Shown here: positions 11,311-24,200 of the stretch, one piece after another
Position numbering within the stretch: position 1 is the stretch's first letter
Layout: each line of letters begins with the position of its first letter
From: Triticum aestivum
Lineage: Eukaryota > Streptophyta > Magnoliopsida > Poales > Poaceae
Assembly: GCF_018294505.1 (NCBI RefSeq)
Contig: NC_057807.1
Location: forward strand, 170,528,883 to 170,592,882
Direction of reading: 5' to 3'
Length of the DNA: 64,000 nucleotides
Notes under the pieces: generated by a model
What the model was told of the DNA's origin: nothing
Seen by the model: the letters and a program-made list of their open reading frames with translations, nothing else
Databases searched by the model: none
Translations under genes and position numbers: made by a program

Positions 11311-14122
11311 AGCATCCCCAACTTTAATTCCTGCTCGTCCTCGAGTAGGTAAATGTTAAAAACAGAATTTTTGATGTGGAATGCTACCGAACATATTTAT
11401 CCATGTAACTTTTTTTATTGTGGCATGAATGTTCAGATCCGTAAGATTCAGAATAAAAGTTTAATATTGACAATAAAACGATAATACTTTAAGCATAATA
11501 ATAAAGCAATTATGACTTCTCAAATTAACATGGCCAAGGAAAGCTATCCCTACGAAATCACATAGTCTGTCTATGATCCACCTTCATCACACAAAATATT
11601 TAAATCATGCACAACCCCGATGAGAAGCCAAGCAATTCTTTCGTACTTTTGATGTTCTCAAACCTTTTCAACTTTCACGCAATACATGAGCATGAGCTAT
11701 GTATATAGCACTATAGGTGGAATAGAATATGGTGGTTGTGGAGAAGACAAAATGAAGGACATAGTCTCACATCAACTAGGTGTATCAATGGGCTATGGAG
11801 ATTCCCATCAATAGATATCAACGTGAGTGAGTAGGGAATGCCATGCAATGGATGCACTAGAGCTATATGTTTTTGAAAGCTCAAAAAGAAGACTAAGTGG
11901 GTCTGCATCCAACTCGCTTGCTCACGAAGAACTAGGGCAATTTGAGGAAGCCCATCATTTTTAATATACAAGCCAAGTTCTATAATGAAAAATTCGCACT
12001 AGTATATGAAAGTGATACCATAGGAGACTCTCTATCATGAAGATCATGGTGCTACTTTCAAGCACAAGTGTGGAAAAAGGGTAGTAACATTTCCCGTTAT
12101 CTCTTTTTTTATTTGGGCCTTTCTCATTTTTTGGCCTCTTTTTTTTTTCTTTTCTTTTCTTTTATTTCTTGTCAGGAGTCTCATCGCGACTTGTGAGGGA
12201 ATCATAGTCTCCATCATCCTTTCGTCACTAGGACAATGCTCTATCAATGAAGATCATCACACTTTTATTTATTTTCTTACAACTCAACAATTACAACTTG
12301 ATACTTAGAAGAAAATATGACTCTATATGAATGCCTCCGGCGCTGTACCAGGATGTTCAATGAATCAAGAGTGACATGTATGAAAGAATTATGAAAGGTG
12401 GCTTTGCCACAAATACAATGTCAACTACATGATAATGCAAAGCAATATGACAATGATGAAGTGTGTCATAATAAATGGAATGGTGGAAAGTTGCATGGCA
12501 ATATATCTCGGAATGGCTATGGAAATGCCATAATAGGAAGGTATGTTGGCTGTTTTGAGGAAGGTATATGGTGGGTGTATGGTACCGGTGAGAGTTGCAC
12601 GACAAGAGAGGCTAGCAATGGTCGAAGGGTGAGAGTGCGTATAATCCATGGACTCAACATTAGTCATAAAGAACTCACATACTTATTGCAAAAATCTATT
12701 AGTTATAGAAACGAAGTACTACATGTATGCTCCTACGAAGTTTGATTGGTAGGAAAAGACCATCGCTCGTCCCCGACCGCCACTCATAAGGAAGACAATC
12801 AAAAAAATAAATCATGCTTGGACTTCATCATATAACGGTTCACCATACGTGCATGCTACGGGAATCACAAACTTTAACACAATTATCTCTCAAATTCACA
12901 ACTAATCACTAGCATGACTCTAATATCACCATCTTCATATCTCAAAAGAATCGTAAAGAACCAAACTTCTCATAGTATTCAATGCACTTTATATGAAGTT
13001 TTATTATATCCATCTTGGATGCCTATCATATTAGGACTAAATTTATAACCAAATAAAATTACCATGCTGTTTAGAGACTCTCAAAAAAATATAAGTGAAG
13101 CATGCGAGTTCATCAATTTCTATAAAATAAAACCACCGCGGTTCTCTAAAAACATATAAGTGAAGCACTAGAGCAATATTGCCTACCTCAAAACATACAA
13201 GGGAAGCACATAGAGTATTCTAATAAATTACGATTCATGAGTGTCTGTCTCAAAAGTGTGTACAAAAAGGATGATTGTGGCAAACTAAAAAGCAAAGACT
13301 CAAATCATACAAGACTCTCCAAGCAAAACACATATCATGTGGTGATTACAAATATAGCCTCAAGTAAAGTTACCGATAGACAAAGACAAAAGAGGGGATG
13401 CCTTCCGGGACAACCCCAAGCTTAGGATCTTCGTTGTCCTTGAATATTACCTTGGGGTGCCTTAGACATCCCCAATCTTAGGATCTTGCCACTCCTTATT
13501 CCATAGTACATCAAATCCTTGCCCAAAACATGAAAACTTCACAACACAAAACTCAACAGAAAATCTCATAAGCTCCATTAGTATAAGAAAATAAATCACC
13601 ACTTTATGGTACTATTGCAAACTCATTATTTATTTATATTGGTATAATATCTACTATATTCCAACTTTTCCATGGTTCATACCCCCCTATACTACCCATA
13701 GATTCATCAAAATAAGCAAACAACACATAGTGAACAGAATCTGTCAAAAACAGAATAGTCTGTAGCAATTTGTGACTCTCAAACACTTCTGAAAAATTAG
13801 GAAAACATAGGCAATTTGTGCACCAATGTAGAGCAAAAATAATCAGATCAAAAGCATGTTTCAATAAAATCCAGGAAATTATTTACTGGGCGCAAAAGTT
13901 TCTGTTTTTTAGCAGGATAAAACAACTATCACCGCAAGCTATCCCAAAGGTCTTACTTGGCACAAACACTAATTAAAACACAAAACCACATCTAACTAGA
14001 GGCTAGATGAATTATTCAAAGAAAAACAGGAACAAAAAGGAAAGAACAAAAATAAAATTGGGTTGCCTCCCAACAAGCGCTATTTTTTAATGCCCTTAGC
14101 TAGGCATAAAACACGAATAGAT
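11311..14122 (-). other. Non-coding 3' region of Sabrina-like element
   Basis: These 2.8 kb separate the protease stop from the 3' LTR on the minus strand. Next to the LTR is the purine-rich AAAGTTGGGGATGCT, the polypurine tract. Just after the protease stop is GCGCTTGTTGGGAGGCAACC, which normally follows pol in related Athila elements. I see no RT, RNase H or integrase motif on either strand. It holds an oligo-A/G segment near 12135-12170 on the minus strand and short chance frames only. Confidence 0.65.
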
Positions 14123-14611
14123 CTAGGTACTGTCATCTTTGGTATGCAATCCATAAGTAGCTCTCATAATAGATTCATATGGAAATTTAGTTTTCTTTCT
14201 AGGAAATTGTTCCATGCCCTTCCTTAATCGAAATTGAAATATAATGTTTCCTTCTTTCATATCAATAGTTGCACTAGTCGTTCCAAGGAAAGGTCTACCA
14301 AGAATAATAGGACGTGTAGGATTGCAATCTATATCAAGAACAATGAAATCTACGGGCACATAATTCCTATTTGAAACAATAAGAACATCATTAATCCTTC
14401 CTATGGGTTTCTTAATAGTGGAATCCTCAAGATGCAAATTTAAAGAACAATCATCAAATTCACGGAAACCTAACACATTACATAAAGTTTTTGGAATTGT
14501 GGAAACGCTAGCACCCAAATCACACAAAGTATGGCACTCATAATCATTAATTTTTAATATTAATAGTAGGTTACCACTCATCATAAATTTTATAGGGATA
14601 GAAACTTCCAA
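14123..14611 (-). CDS. Protease domain of Sabrina-like element
   Basis: An open frame of 162 codons on the minus strand encodes a retropepsin-like domain for processing Gag. The active site reads HTLCDLGASVSTIPKTLC, with D-L-G-A in place of the more common D-[ST]-G. This form occurs in Athila-group proteases, so it is probably not a lesion. DFIVLDIDCNPTRPIILGRP is the second conserved block, with ILGRPFL typical of the flap-distal motif. The protein ends HTKDDST at a stop. In element order it follows gag, from which a frame break near 14620 separates it. No RT follows, so this is the last coding part of the element. Confidence 0.75.
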   Translation of the reverse strand: MEVSIPIKFMMSGNLLLILKINDYECHTLCDLGASVSTIPKTLCNVLGFREFDDCSLNLHLEDSTIKKPIGRINDVLIVSNRNYVPVDFIVLDIDCNPTRPIILGRPFLGTTSATIDMKEGNIIFQFRLRKGMEQFPRKKTKFPYESIMRATYGLHTKDDST

Positions 14612-16172
14612 TTCAAGCTTTTCTTCAAAAAGATTGCATCATAGCATCAAAGATATTTTTAGTAAAAGCTCTGTTTTGATTATAAGCATGAGGAGAATTC
14701 AACATGGATTGCTACAAGGAAATACAATCTATTAAAGAACAATTATCATAATTAAATTCCTTGAAATCCAAGAGTGGGTTCATCGCTACTTAAAGTCTTG
14801 ACCTCTCCAATCCCACTTTTGTCAAATTTTGCATCGAGATCAAAAAACTCCAAATTATTGGGATGCATTTTAACTAAAGTTGACTCATCTCCAGTCCCAT
14901 CTTTGTCAACATTTATATTAGAAAACAAACATTCAATAGGAGTCACATCAATCACTTTAAGATCTTCATCATTATTTTCACGAAAACTGGAAGAACACGC
15001 TTTTTCAAACAAATCTAGTTTAGCACGCATCTTATTGGTTCTTTCTTTACACTCATCAATGGAAATTCTAATGGCTTTGAGAGACTCATTAATATCATGC
15101 CCGGGTGGAATAGATCTAAGTTTCAAAGAATCAATATCAATAGAAATTCTATCCACTTTCATAGCCAAGTCATCAATCTTGAGAAATATTTCTTCAATCA
15201 AAGCATTGAAATTCTTTTGCGAACTCATAAATTCTTTGACACTAATCTCAAAATCAGAGGGCATCTTACTAACACTTCCACAAGAGTTGTTGTAGTAATT
15301 ACCATAATTATTAGAGGAATTACTAGGAAACGGCCTAGCATAAAAATTACCTCTATATGCGTTATTACCAAAAAAATCCCTACCTACAAAATTCACATCC
15401 ATAGATTAATTATTATTTTCAATCAAAGTGGACAAAGGCATATCATTAGGATCAATATAAGCACTCTGAGTAGAAAATAATTTCATAAGTTCATCCATCT
15501 TCCCAGTCAAAACATTAATTTCTTCAACTGCATGCACATTTTTACTAGTGGGAGATCTTTCGGTATGCCATTGAGCATAATTAATCATAATATTGTCTAG
15601 GAGTTTAGTAGCCTCTCCTGAAGTAATTTCCATAAAAGTGCCTCCTACAACCGAATCTAAGAGATTTCTTGAAGCAAAATTCAATATGGCATAATTTTTT
15701 TGTATAATCATGCACTAATTCAAACCATGTGTAGGGCAATTTTGTATCATCAATTTCATGCTCTCTCAAGATTGTGCAACATGTACATGATCAAGTTGCT
15801 TAAAATTCATAATATCATTCCTAAGGGAGCTGATCTTAGCGGGAGGAAAATACTTAGAGATGAAAGCATCTTTACACTTGTTCAACGAATCAATACTATT
15901 TCTAGGCAAAGATGAAAACCAAGTTTTAGCATGATATTTGAAAACCGAAATAGCTTCAATTTAACAATATCATTATCAACATCTTTTTTATTTTGCGTAT
16001 CACACAAATCACCGAAATTGTTTAGATGGGATGCGGCATCTTCACTACGAAGGCCAGAAGCGACATTAATTTCACAAGATTCCGCATTAGTAGCAGGAGC
16101 AATCGGAGTAGTACTAAAATCTTTGTTATTGGTGCTGGAAAAGTCACACAATTTGGTATTATCTTGAGCCAT
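14612..16172 (-). pseudogene. gag of Sabrina-like element
   Basis: Gag would make the particle shell. The ATG at 16172 (minus strand) begins MAQDNTKLCDFSSTNNKDF. The frame breaks around 15700-15950 and resumes as NFASRNLLDSVVGGTFMEIT, EATKLLDNIMINYAQWHTER and VHAVEEINVLTGKMDEL. After a stop near 15403-15405 an open stretch of 216 codons (14752-15402) starts MDVNFVGRDFFGNNAYRGNF. It includes KLRSIPPGHDINESLKAIRI and DECKERTNKMRAKLDLFEKA, a likely helical region. Block order matches Athila-group gag, but several stops and shifts divide it. The start was chosen because MAQDN lies just downstream of the primer-binding site and leader. Confidence 0.8.
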
Positions 16173-16377
16173 CATGACAAAGCAAGCAATCCAACACATG
16201 TGCACACAAAAAGCAAGCGAGAAAGATGAACGGAAGAGAGGGGAAGAAAAGGCAAATCTTTTCGAAAATCGTTGTAGAAGTGGGGGAGAGGAAAATGAGA
16301 GGCGAATGGCGAATAATGTAATTCCAAAGATGAGAGTTTATGATGGGTACTTGGTATGTCTTGACTTGGCGTGGATC

Positions 16378-16399
16378 TCCCTGGCAACGCCGCCAAAAA
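16378..16399 (-). promoter_or_regulatory. Primer-binding site of Sabrina-like element
   Basis: On the minus strand TTTTGGCGGCGTTGCCAGGG lies about 20 bp inside the LTR end. Athila elements usually have TGGCGCCGTTGCCGGGG here, complementary to the 3' end of a tRNA (tRNA-Asp is the usual assignment). This copy differs at two positions. Confidence 0.7.
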
Positions 16400-16417
16400 T
16401 TCTTCCTCCTACTTCTA

Positions 16418-17624
16418 TGAGCTTGCGTTGGTTTCTCCCTTTAATAGGGAAGGGCAATGCAGCAAAGTAAAGATAAGTGTTTCCCTCAGTTTGAAAACCA
16501 AGGTATCAATCCAGTAGGATACAACGCACAAATGACCAAATGCCTGCACAAACAATCAAACAAACTTGCACCCAGTGCAATAAAGGAGTTGTCAATCCCT
16601 TCACGGTTATTTGCAAAAGTGAGATCTGATAGAGATAGATAAATGATAAAGTAAATATTTTTGGTATTTTTGGTTTATAGATCGGAAAGTAAAAGATTGC
16701 AATAATAGTAGATCAGAAACTAATATTGTAGATCGGAAACTTGTACGATGGAAAAGAGACCCGCGGGCCATAGGTTTCACTAGAGGCTTCTCTCAAGATA
16801 GGAAATAATATGGTGGGTGAACAAATTACTGCCGAGCAATTTATAGAAAAGCGGAACGTTATGACGATATCTAAGGCGATGATCATGAATATAGGCATCA
16901 CGTCCATGTCAAGCAGACCAAAACGATTCTCCATCTACTACTATTACTCAACACATCGACCACTATCCAACATGCATCTAGTATATTTAGTTCATGAAGA
17001 ACAGAGTAATGCATTAAGTAAGATGGCACGATGTAGAGGAATTAACTAAAGCAATATGATGAAAACCCCATCTTTTTATCCTCGATGGCAATAATACAAT
17101 ACGTGCCTTGCTGCCCCTACTGTCACTGGGAAAGGACACCGCAAGGTTGAATCAAAAGCTAAGCACTTCTCCCATTGCAATAAAAACCAATCTAGTTGGC
17201 CAAACCAAACCGATAATACAAAGGGACTTGCAAAGACATTAAATCATGCATATAAGAATATAGAGACGATTCTAATAATATTCATACATAAGCTGATCAT
17301 AAATCCACAATTCATCGGATCTCGACAAACACACCGCAAAAAAAGTATTACATCAAATGCATCTCCAAGAACATCGTGGAGAACATGGTATTGAGAATCA
17401 AAGAGAGACAAAAAGACATCTAGCTACTAGATATGAACCCATAGCTCTAAGGTAAACTACTCACGCTCCATCAGAAGGGAAATGGTGTTGATGTAGAAGC
17501 CCTCCGTGATGGAATCCCCCTCCGTCGGGTCCCCGGAAAATGCCCTTAGATGGGATCTCACGGGTATAGAAGGTTGCGGCGGTGGAAAAGTGTTTTCACG
17601 GATGCCCCTGTTGGTTTGGGGGTA
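16418..17624 (-). repeat. 5' LTR of Sabrina-like element, truncated
   Basis: It starts TGAGCTTGCGTTGG on the plus strand and aligns base for base with 9744-10947 of the partner LTR. The match stops at GGTTTGGGGGTA. The partner continues CATGGGAATATA, whereas here CACTAAAAAAATG follows. About 360 bp of the LTR, including the TGATACGTCTCC terminus, is missing. Confidence 0.85.
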
Positions 17625-17640
17625 CACTAAAAAAATGCAG
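17625..17640. repeat. CACTA-type terminal inverted repeat, left end
   Basis: CACTAAAAAAATGCAG marks the junction with the interrupted LTR. The three bases before it are GTA, the candidate 3 bp target duplication. No inverted partner is visible to the right. Confidence 0.5.
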
Positions 17641-18049
17641 TGATGTGATGATACGTGTTTGTCATAGTAGGTCAAATTTTCTGTCATGCACGTATATCCA
17701 TGATGATTTTATGATAGAATCAAGATAGTCATACCTTTGCTGTCGTAGAAGTGTTCCATGACATTACCAAAATTATCATCACGGAAGTTTGCACTTCAAT
17801 GACGTTAAATCACGCGTCAGAGAAGTGCTTTCGTCAAGGGTGACCGCCATGTGACATCCATCGTAACGGGACTCTGTTAAGCTATCGAGTTCCCGTTTGT
17901 ATCCGATAACCCATTAATGACCCGGAAAAATGGGGATTTTCCATGTGTAAAATTCTCATTTGCGAGAGGAACCACGTGTCGGCTCACCGTTGGGACAGAT
18001 GTCATCCACTCATCGTACAGAAGGCGCCAATGATAGGTCGACACGTGGC

Positions 18050-18850
18050 ACGGCCCAACAGAGGCCCATTTCGGTGAAAAGGCTAGCCCGTTTGACTTGG
18101 TCAAAAGGTAGCGGGCCAGCCCACGAAAAGCCAGTTAACAGCCTGTTCGCATATAGCCCGTTTACAGCCAGCTAAGTCACGACCTGTTACGGCCTATCAG
18201 AATTAGGACCAGTAGCGTCATCTGGGACGACCAATATGATTCCATCCCGTTGTAATTTTCAGCCCATGTATGGCTCATTACGTCTTTCGGCCCATAGGAG
18301 GCCCTTTGTAACTCTTGGCCCATTAACGGCCCGTGGTGAAACTGGCCCGTAATGAACAGCGTATCGCTTTATACCCATTTACGACCCATTATTCCATTGG
18401 GCCGTTTCCAGCCCGTGTTAACTTTTGGCCTTCTCAGGGCCCATTTATTCTTGGGCCCATTTCCAGCATTCGGTTACTTACGGCTCATTCTTTCCTTTTC
18501 TGCTTGTCATACAAATTCAGCCCGTGGTTACAGTCGGCCCATTTGTGGCACCTTAATCCGTTGGACCGTTTTCATAGCATCATCAAATACGGCCGATTAA
18601 CGACAGCCTGTTATGGTCGGCCCATGAACGGACGATTCCAATTCTAGCCCATTTACGGCCCATAATGTGATCCATTTTTGGCCCATGTTTGGCCAACAAA
18701 TCATATGGCCCGTAGAAGGCCCATTGATGCTACGCCCCATAGAAGGCCCATAGTTTCTATGACACATAGAAGGCCCATTGTTTCTATGGCCCGTAGGTGG
18801 CCCATGGTGACTAGGGTAAATATGTAGCCCATTGTTATTGTGGCCTAGTT
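18050..18850. repeat. Subterminal GGCCCAT repeat array
   Basis: A dozen or more copies of GGCCCAT or close variants (AGCCCAT, GGCCCGT) occur at irregular 15-60 bp spacing, in both orientations. Dense short motifs next to a CACTA end are the usual docking sites for its transposase. Many plant promoters also contain GGCCCA, so the motif alone is not specific. Confidence 0.6.
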
Positions 18851-19116
18851 TCAAAAAATAGGTTATTGCGGCCACTAGCAAACAACGGAAAAAGAACTAC
18901 ACTGACTACAAGCAAACAAATAAACAAGACAACAAAGAAATAAATAAGCAAGAAACTTACGCTAGGCTATTACACATATTACATCCACTGGGCATCAAAG
19001 TTTGCCACCAGTGCAAATACAGGGACCAAAGTAGCATATCACATACACTAGTAGTCAATGTTGGAGACCAGTTCAAATAAACATCGCAGCAAAACAACTC
19101 CAGAATCGAAACCACT

Positions 19117-19560
19117 TCAGAAGAGCTCAAGAACAATATACTGGGTACCCATAATGCTGGCCAGATGCGTAGCAAGCTTATTAACATTCTCTTGTTTGGT
19201 GCTTAAATCCTCTAGCACATGTTGTTGCACCAGAAAGTATGCAACTGCATTCTGCAAGGACTTCCTTAGTCCTTCGGCTTCCTCCTGCAGCACAGCTGAT
19301 TGATGCCTTTCAGCTTGTAGCTGTGATTAAAGAAGCTGAAGTGATTCAGGCAGCAAGTTCGAAGAGCTTGTGCCAACGGTACTGGCCAGTAACTCAAACA
19401 CTACATCAACGCAGGATTGTGGGTTGTCTCAATGTCTACAAGATCATTTTTATCACCTTTCTTGGAGACCAACATGGTTGTCTCACTATATTGAACCTTA
19501 TCTGCATTACTTTCTCTATCGGTGCATAGTGGGCTCCTCTTCTCCAATATTCTATTCGCA
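19117..19560 (-). pseudogene. C-terminal tail of CACTA (En/Spm-like) transposase
   Basis: On the minus strand a frame ending at the TGA 19117-19119 is open for 66 codons. It encodes a leucine/glutamine-rich helical tail with LQAERHQSAVLQEEAEGLRK, SLQNAVAYFLVQQHVLEDLS and ENVNKLATHLASIMGTQY. Upstream it continues as STVGTSSSNLLPESLQLL after a single in-frame TAA, then into an acidic stretch with a frame break near 19415. The heptad-like spacing suggests a coiled coil. I recognise this as the tail of plant transposases of the Ptta/En/Spm group, from memory only. It lies about 1.5 kb inside the CACTA end, consistent with a minus-strand gene ending near the left terminus. Confidence 0.55.
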
Positions 19561-20039
19561 TTCTACAAGTGAAACAAGCAGACACATCACAGGTTTAACA
19601 TGTAGTATACAAAACTCATTTTGGTAAACCGTTTCAGTAGAAAGTGGACAGGATAACACCATGAAACAAACATATATCTATGTACTATGGTCACTGTATT
19701 GTCCATATCATTCTATTTTATTTTGCCAAATCAAGGTAGAGACATAGTTCGAATCTTATATTTTTAAGACACAGTAGCATAGACAGAATATAAGTGTGAG
19801 AAACTACACAACACTAGTAGCAATTGTAATGTGCACATGAGAACATAACTGTTTATAAAACTGAAACTGAAATCAACATAGATCAAGAAGTTAGAACAAC
19901 AATCCTTTAAAGAAATAGGTTTAAAATATACATGTTGCACCATTGGAGTTTTAGTCGGATCCTTCAAATTGGAAAGTAGTTGGTATGAGTAAACACAGCG
20001 ATGCAACAGCAAAGGTGTATGGACCAGAGCTACCGAATC

Positions 20040-20395
20040 TGACCTGAGAACAGTTGCTCTTCTGCTTTAAACGCCGAGTTTGGGTTTGCTGTCGTGATCT
20101 TCATGCTTTGGGCACTACAGTTGCTTTACAAACTGCTCGTGTGGTGGTACTCTGTGGTGGACATGGTGTTGTGTCATCTAGAAGTGGGTAACTATCTGCT
20201 GTGTTGGGGTTAGATGGGTTGTAGCTGGTTCTCTATCCAACGGTGTAAGTGTGCAATCTAGATCTCGATTATGTGTGGTGGGGCTAGTTCATGGGCCAGT
20301 ACAACCATGGTTCTATCTGCATCGATGGGTAGCACCGTCTTTTGTGAAGAACGGGTTTTCGCTCCCTTAGATACTGCCATCAACCCCTCCAATTC
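20040..20395 (-). pseudogene. Internal exon remnant of CACTA transposase-like gene
   Basis: On the minus strand, broken frames encode polar segments without strong domain signals (for example TTANPNSAFKAEEQLFSG). It lies between the tail at 19117 and the repeated acidic exons farther right, so it is probably an exon of the same gene. Stops occur every 10-30 codons. I cannot name a domain. Position and slight coding character are the only support. Confidence 0.3.
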
Positions 20396-21243
20396 AAATA
20401 GCTGATAAAAAAGAAAAGAAATTGAACATACAGACATTGTATGATAGACAGATGTGGTAATTCACATATATGTTGTCTAACGAAATAGGACAACATGACA
20501 CAATTTCACATATATGATGGCTACCAAATAGGATAGCATGACATAGTTTTAGATATATGATGGATAACTTAATAGGATATAATGGCATAATTCAACATAT
20601 GATGAGTATCTAAAAAGGATGACATGACAAAACTATATGATGTCTTTCTAAAATAGGTTGGGAATAAATATTGTCTAAGTATACAAGATGTCATGATATA
20701 ATTGACATAATTGATTCATATACTAAATAGCTAGCACTCGCATGTATGATATCTAAACTAAGCAGATGGAATTGAATATTGTGCATATGATGTCTAAACT
20801 AAGCAATGCAAGACACCATATGCATGATATGAGAAATATAAACATTGCAAATTAGAGCATACTCCTCAGGTGGGATATAGGACTGGTGATCTGTCTCCGG
20901 ATGCTCCTCTGAGGAGCTAGCTGTAACCATCGAGATATATGCTTCAACAGGTTCCATTGCCTACTCTGAAGACCTTGTTTTCACTCGTGATTTTTCTATA
21001 ACCGGCTCAAATGGCTGATACACAAGAAGAGTATTTCAATATACACAGATTGTCGACAAATGGAATATGTAATGAAAAAAAGGATGGCATGACATAATTC
21101 ACATATATGATGCATGGCTACATGGCGGTGCATAATTCACATATATGATAACTGGCTGAAAAACATGGCATTGCATAATTCGCATATCTGATATAGAAAG
21201 CAAATAGGAGGCATTCACACAAAGCATGTTGAATCTAAGTAGA
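20396..21243. repeat. First copy of internal CACTA repeat block
   Basis: This block contains several GATAGCATGACATAATTCACA-like stretches about 60 bp apart (near 20490, 20540, 20590, 21085, 21125). It also holds CACCATATGCATGATATGAG near 20816 and an exon-like segment near 20870-21010. Very similar blocks occur at 25474-25870 and 26032-26390, so an internal unit was duplicated at least twice. The solo LTR at 21244 split the second copy. Confidence 0.6.
21239..21243. repeat. Target-site duplication GTAGA, left copy
   Basis: GTAGA precedes TGTAACGCCC at 21244 and recurs at 25469-25473 after the right end. A 5 bp duplication with TG/CA ends indicates LTR retrotransposon integration. Confidence 0.85.
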
Positions 21244-24200
21244 TGTAACGCCCTCGATGCGACTATATCTCCCACGTGTCGAGGCACGACTTAGAGGCAT
21301 AATCGCATTGAAGGCATATGTCGCAAGTGAGGTAATCTTCACACAACCCATGTAATATAATAAGGAAAGAGATACATAGTTGGCTTACAATCGCCACTTC
21401 ACACAATTACATGAATAAAGCATTACATCATCCAGATACAATCAAGGTCCGACTACGGAACCAAAATAAAAGAAGAACCCCAAATGCGACAAAGGTCCCT
21501 GATCGACCCCAACTGGGCTCCACTACTGATCAACTAGAACGAAACAACACAAAGGGCAAAATCTTCATCGAGCTCCTCCTTGAGCTTGGTTGCGTAACCT
21601 GCTCGGTAACATAGGCACCTGCAAACTAGTTTTGGAAGTATCTGGTGAGCCATGGGGACTCAGCAATCTCACACCCGCGAGATCAAGACTATTTAAGCTT
21701 ATAGGAAGGATGGAGTAATGAGGTGGAGCTGCAGCAAGCGACTAGCATATATGGTGGCTAACATACGCAAATGAGAGCGAGAAGAGAAGGCAAAGCACGG
21801 TCGATAAAAGTATGATCAAGAAGTGATCCTATAGCAACCTACGTCAAGCATAACTCCAACACCGTGTTCACTTCCCGGACTCCGCCGGAAAGAGACCATC
21901 ACGGTTACACACACGGTTGATGTATTTTAATTAAGGTCAACTTCGGGTTTTCTACAACCGGACGTTAACAAATTCCCATCTGCCCATAACCGCGGGCACG
22001 GCTTTCGAAAGTTCAAATCCCTGCAGGGGTGTCCCAACTTAGCCCATCACAAGCTCTCACGGTCAACGAAGGAATAGACCTCCACCCGGGACATTCTGAT
22101 CAGACTCGGTATCCCAGTACAACAAGACATTTCGACAGGGTAAAACTAAACCAGCAACACCGCCCGAATGTGCCGACAAATCCCGATAGGAGCTGCACAT
22201 ATCTCTTTCTCAGGGCACACTCAGATGAGCGCTCCATACAACTAAAACCAAACCTCGAGTTTCCCCGAGGGGGCGCTGCACAGGACTCTAGTTCGGACCA
22301 ACACTCAGAGGAGCACAAGCCCGGGGGGGTTAAAAAATGATGACCCTTGAGTCTGCAGAACCCAAGGGAAAGAAAAGGCTAGGTGGCAAATGGTAAAACC
22401 AATGTTGGTCATTGCTGGAGAAGCTTTACTTAAGGCGAACTGTCAAGGGGTTCCCATAATAGCCCAACCGCGTAAGGAACGCAAAATCCGGGAACATAAC
22501 ACCGATATGACGGAAACTAGGGTGGCAAGAGTGGAACAAAACACCAGGCATAAGGCCGAGCCTTCCACCCTTTACCAAGTATATAGATGCATTAATTAAA
22601 GAAGATATATTGTGATATCCCAACAAGTAAACATGTTCCAACAAGGAACAACATCTCCATGTTCCAACAAGGAACAAACTTCAATCTTCACCTGCAACTA
22701 ACAATGCTATAAGAGGGGCTGAGCAAAGCGGTAACATAGCCAATCAACGGTTTGCTAGGACATGGTGGGTTAGAGGTTTGACATGGCAATTTGGGAGGCT
22801 GACCAGCAAATGGTAGGCATCGTAGCATTGGCATAGCAAGAGCGAGCAAACTAGCATAGCAAAGATAGTAGTGATTTCGAGGGTATGATCATCTTGCCTG
22901 AAATCCCGCAAGGAAGAAGAACGAGTCCAAGAAGAAGACAATCGGTCGAAGTCGAACGAATCCTCACAACTCCGGAACGAAACCGAAGCTAACGAGAGAA
23001 GCAACCCGGAAAGAAACAAACAACATAGTAAACAAACATCACATAAACATGGCATGATGCGCAAACAAGTATGATGCATGTCCGGTTTAATGAGGCATAG
23101 CATGGCAAAGTGCAACAAACAATACTACAAGTTAAGTGGAGCTCAATATGCAACGAGGTGCATGTTGACGGAACACCACATCAATTATTTAGTTATCTCT
23201 CGTTTAAGCTACCCAACAATATTAACTGTTATTAAACATGGCAAGAGGTGAAGCAAATGAAAACTACCTATCTAGTCAAGGTTAAATGAGGCCGGAAGCA
23301 ACAAACAACAATTCCGGAGAATCCCCATGTCATTTAGCAGTTTAATGCAAACACAATATTAAACATTTTAGTTGTTGTTATCATGATGCGGATGACATAT
23401 ACAAGTTTATGCAATTATTATGAAAATGTTGACATGAGCATGTTATGAAGCATTTGTCGCCATGGCGGAAGGAAAAAGGTGCCACGGCAGTGAAACAAAA
23501 ATGGTGCCACGGCAACATATCCGAAAATGATGCCACGGCAACATATCGGTTATCCAACAACTCATTGAGATGTCGGTGCAAAAGAAAGTGGCGTGAGCGA
23601 GTCATGCAAGATGGTGGGGTGCTCCCGGTTACCGGGTTCCCACGGGTTAGTGGCATGGAAAACGAGTGACAATTCGAACACGGTGCAAACGGTGTATCTC
23701 ATACATGCAAGGGCATCTCATCGCGGTCGTCGTCTCGGGGTTATACCTTGAAGCGTGCATTCGGGGCGGAACGCGTCGTCGAGGGAAGTAGTCGTTCACG
23801 GGCCGTAGTGGGAAGTAGTCGTACACGACGTAGTGGAAGTCGTGGTACACGTTCGGAGAGGAACTTGACGCCCACGGGGTCGACGGTAGAGGTACTTGAC
23901 GCATCATGTAGTCGAACTTGGCATATCCGAAGGGGTACTTGACGAAATCCACATCGTATGTAGTCGTTCGGGCTCCCGTAGATGAACTTGACGGGTCCCA
24001 TGAGTAGTCGTACTCGGGGAATCCACGTAGTTGCACGTATCTTTGTGCTGTAGCCGAACTTGATGAAAACCCACGGTGACGGTAGACGTACACGATCGGC
24101 TTGGTGGAACTTGGCATATCCATGAACTTGCATTCCGGTGTGGTAGTCGAAGTAGCCGGTCTTGCTGAACTGAAGGGGCATCGAGGGACTAGCAAAGGCC

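Larger units (their letters stand above)
9744..17624 (-). mobile_element. Sabrina-like Athila-group element, two LTRs, no RT or integrase
   Basis: Read on the minus strand the order is 5' LTR (truncated at its outer end), leader with primer-binding site, gag, protease, a long non-coding region, a polypurine tract and a 3' LTR starting TGATACGTCTCC. The two LTRs are clearly similar over 1.2 kb. After the protease the sequence goes straight into the untranslated sequence that normally follows integrase, so RT, RNase H and integrase are absent. That makes the copy non-autonomous, by deletion or by family design. It inserted into the integrase start of the Tat-type element. Its outer 5' LTR is cut at 17624 by the CACTA terminus. 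Confidence 0.8.

Noticed and set aside
14774..15480. Plus-strand frames of 127-173 codons opposite the Sabrina-like gag
   Set aside because: The minus strand carries the recognisable gag blocks. The plus frames have none.
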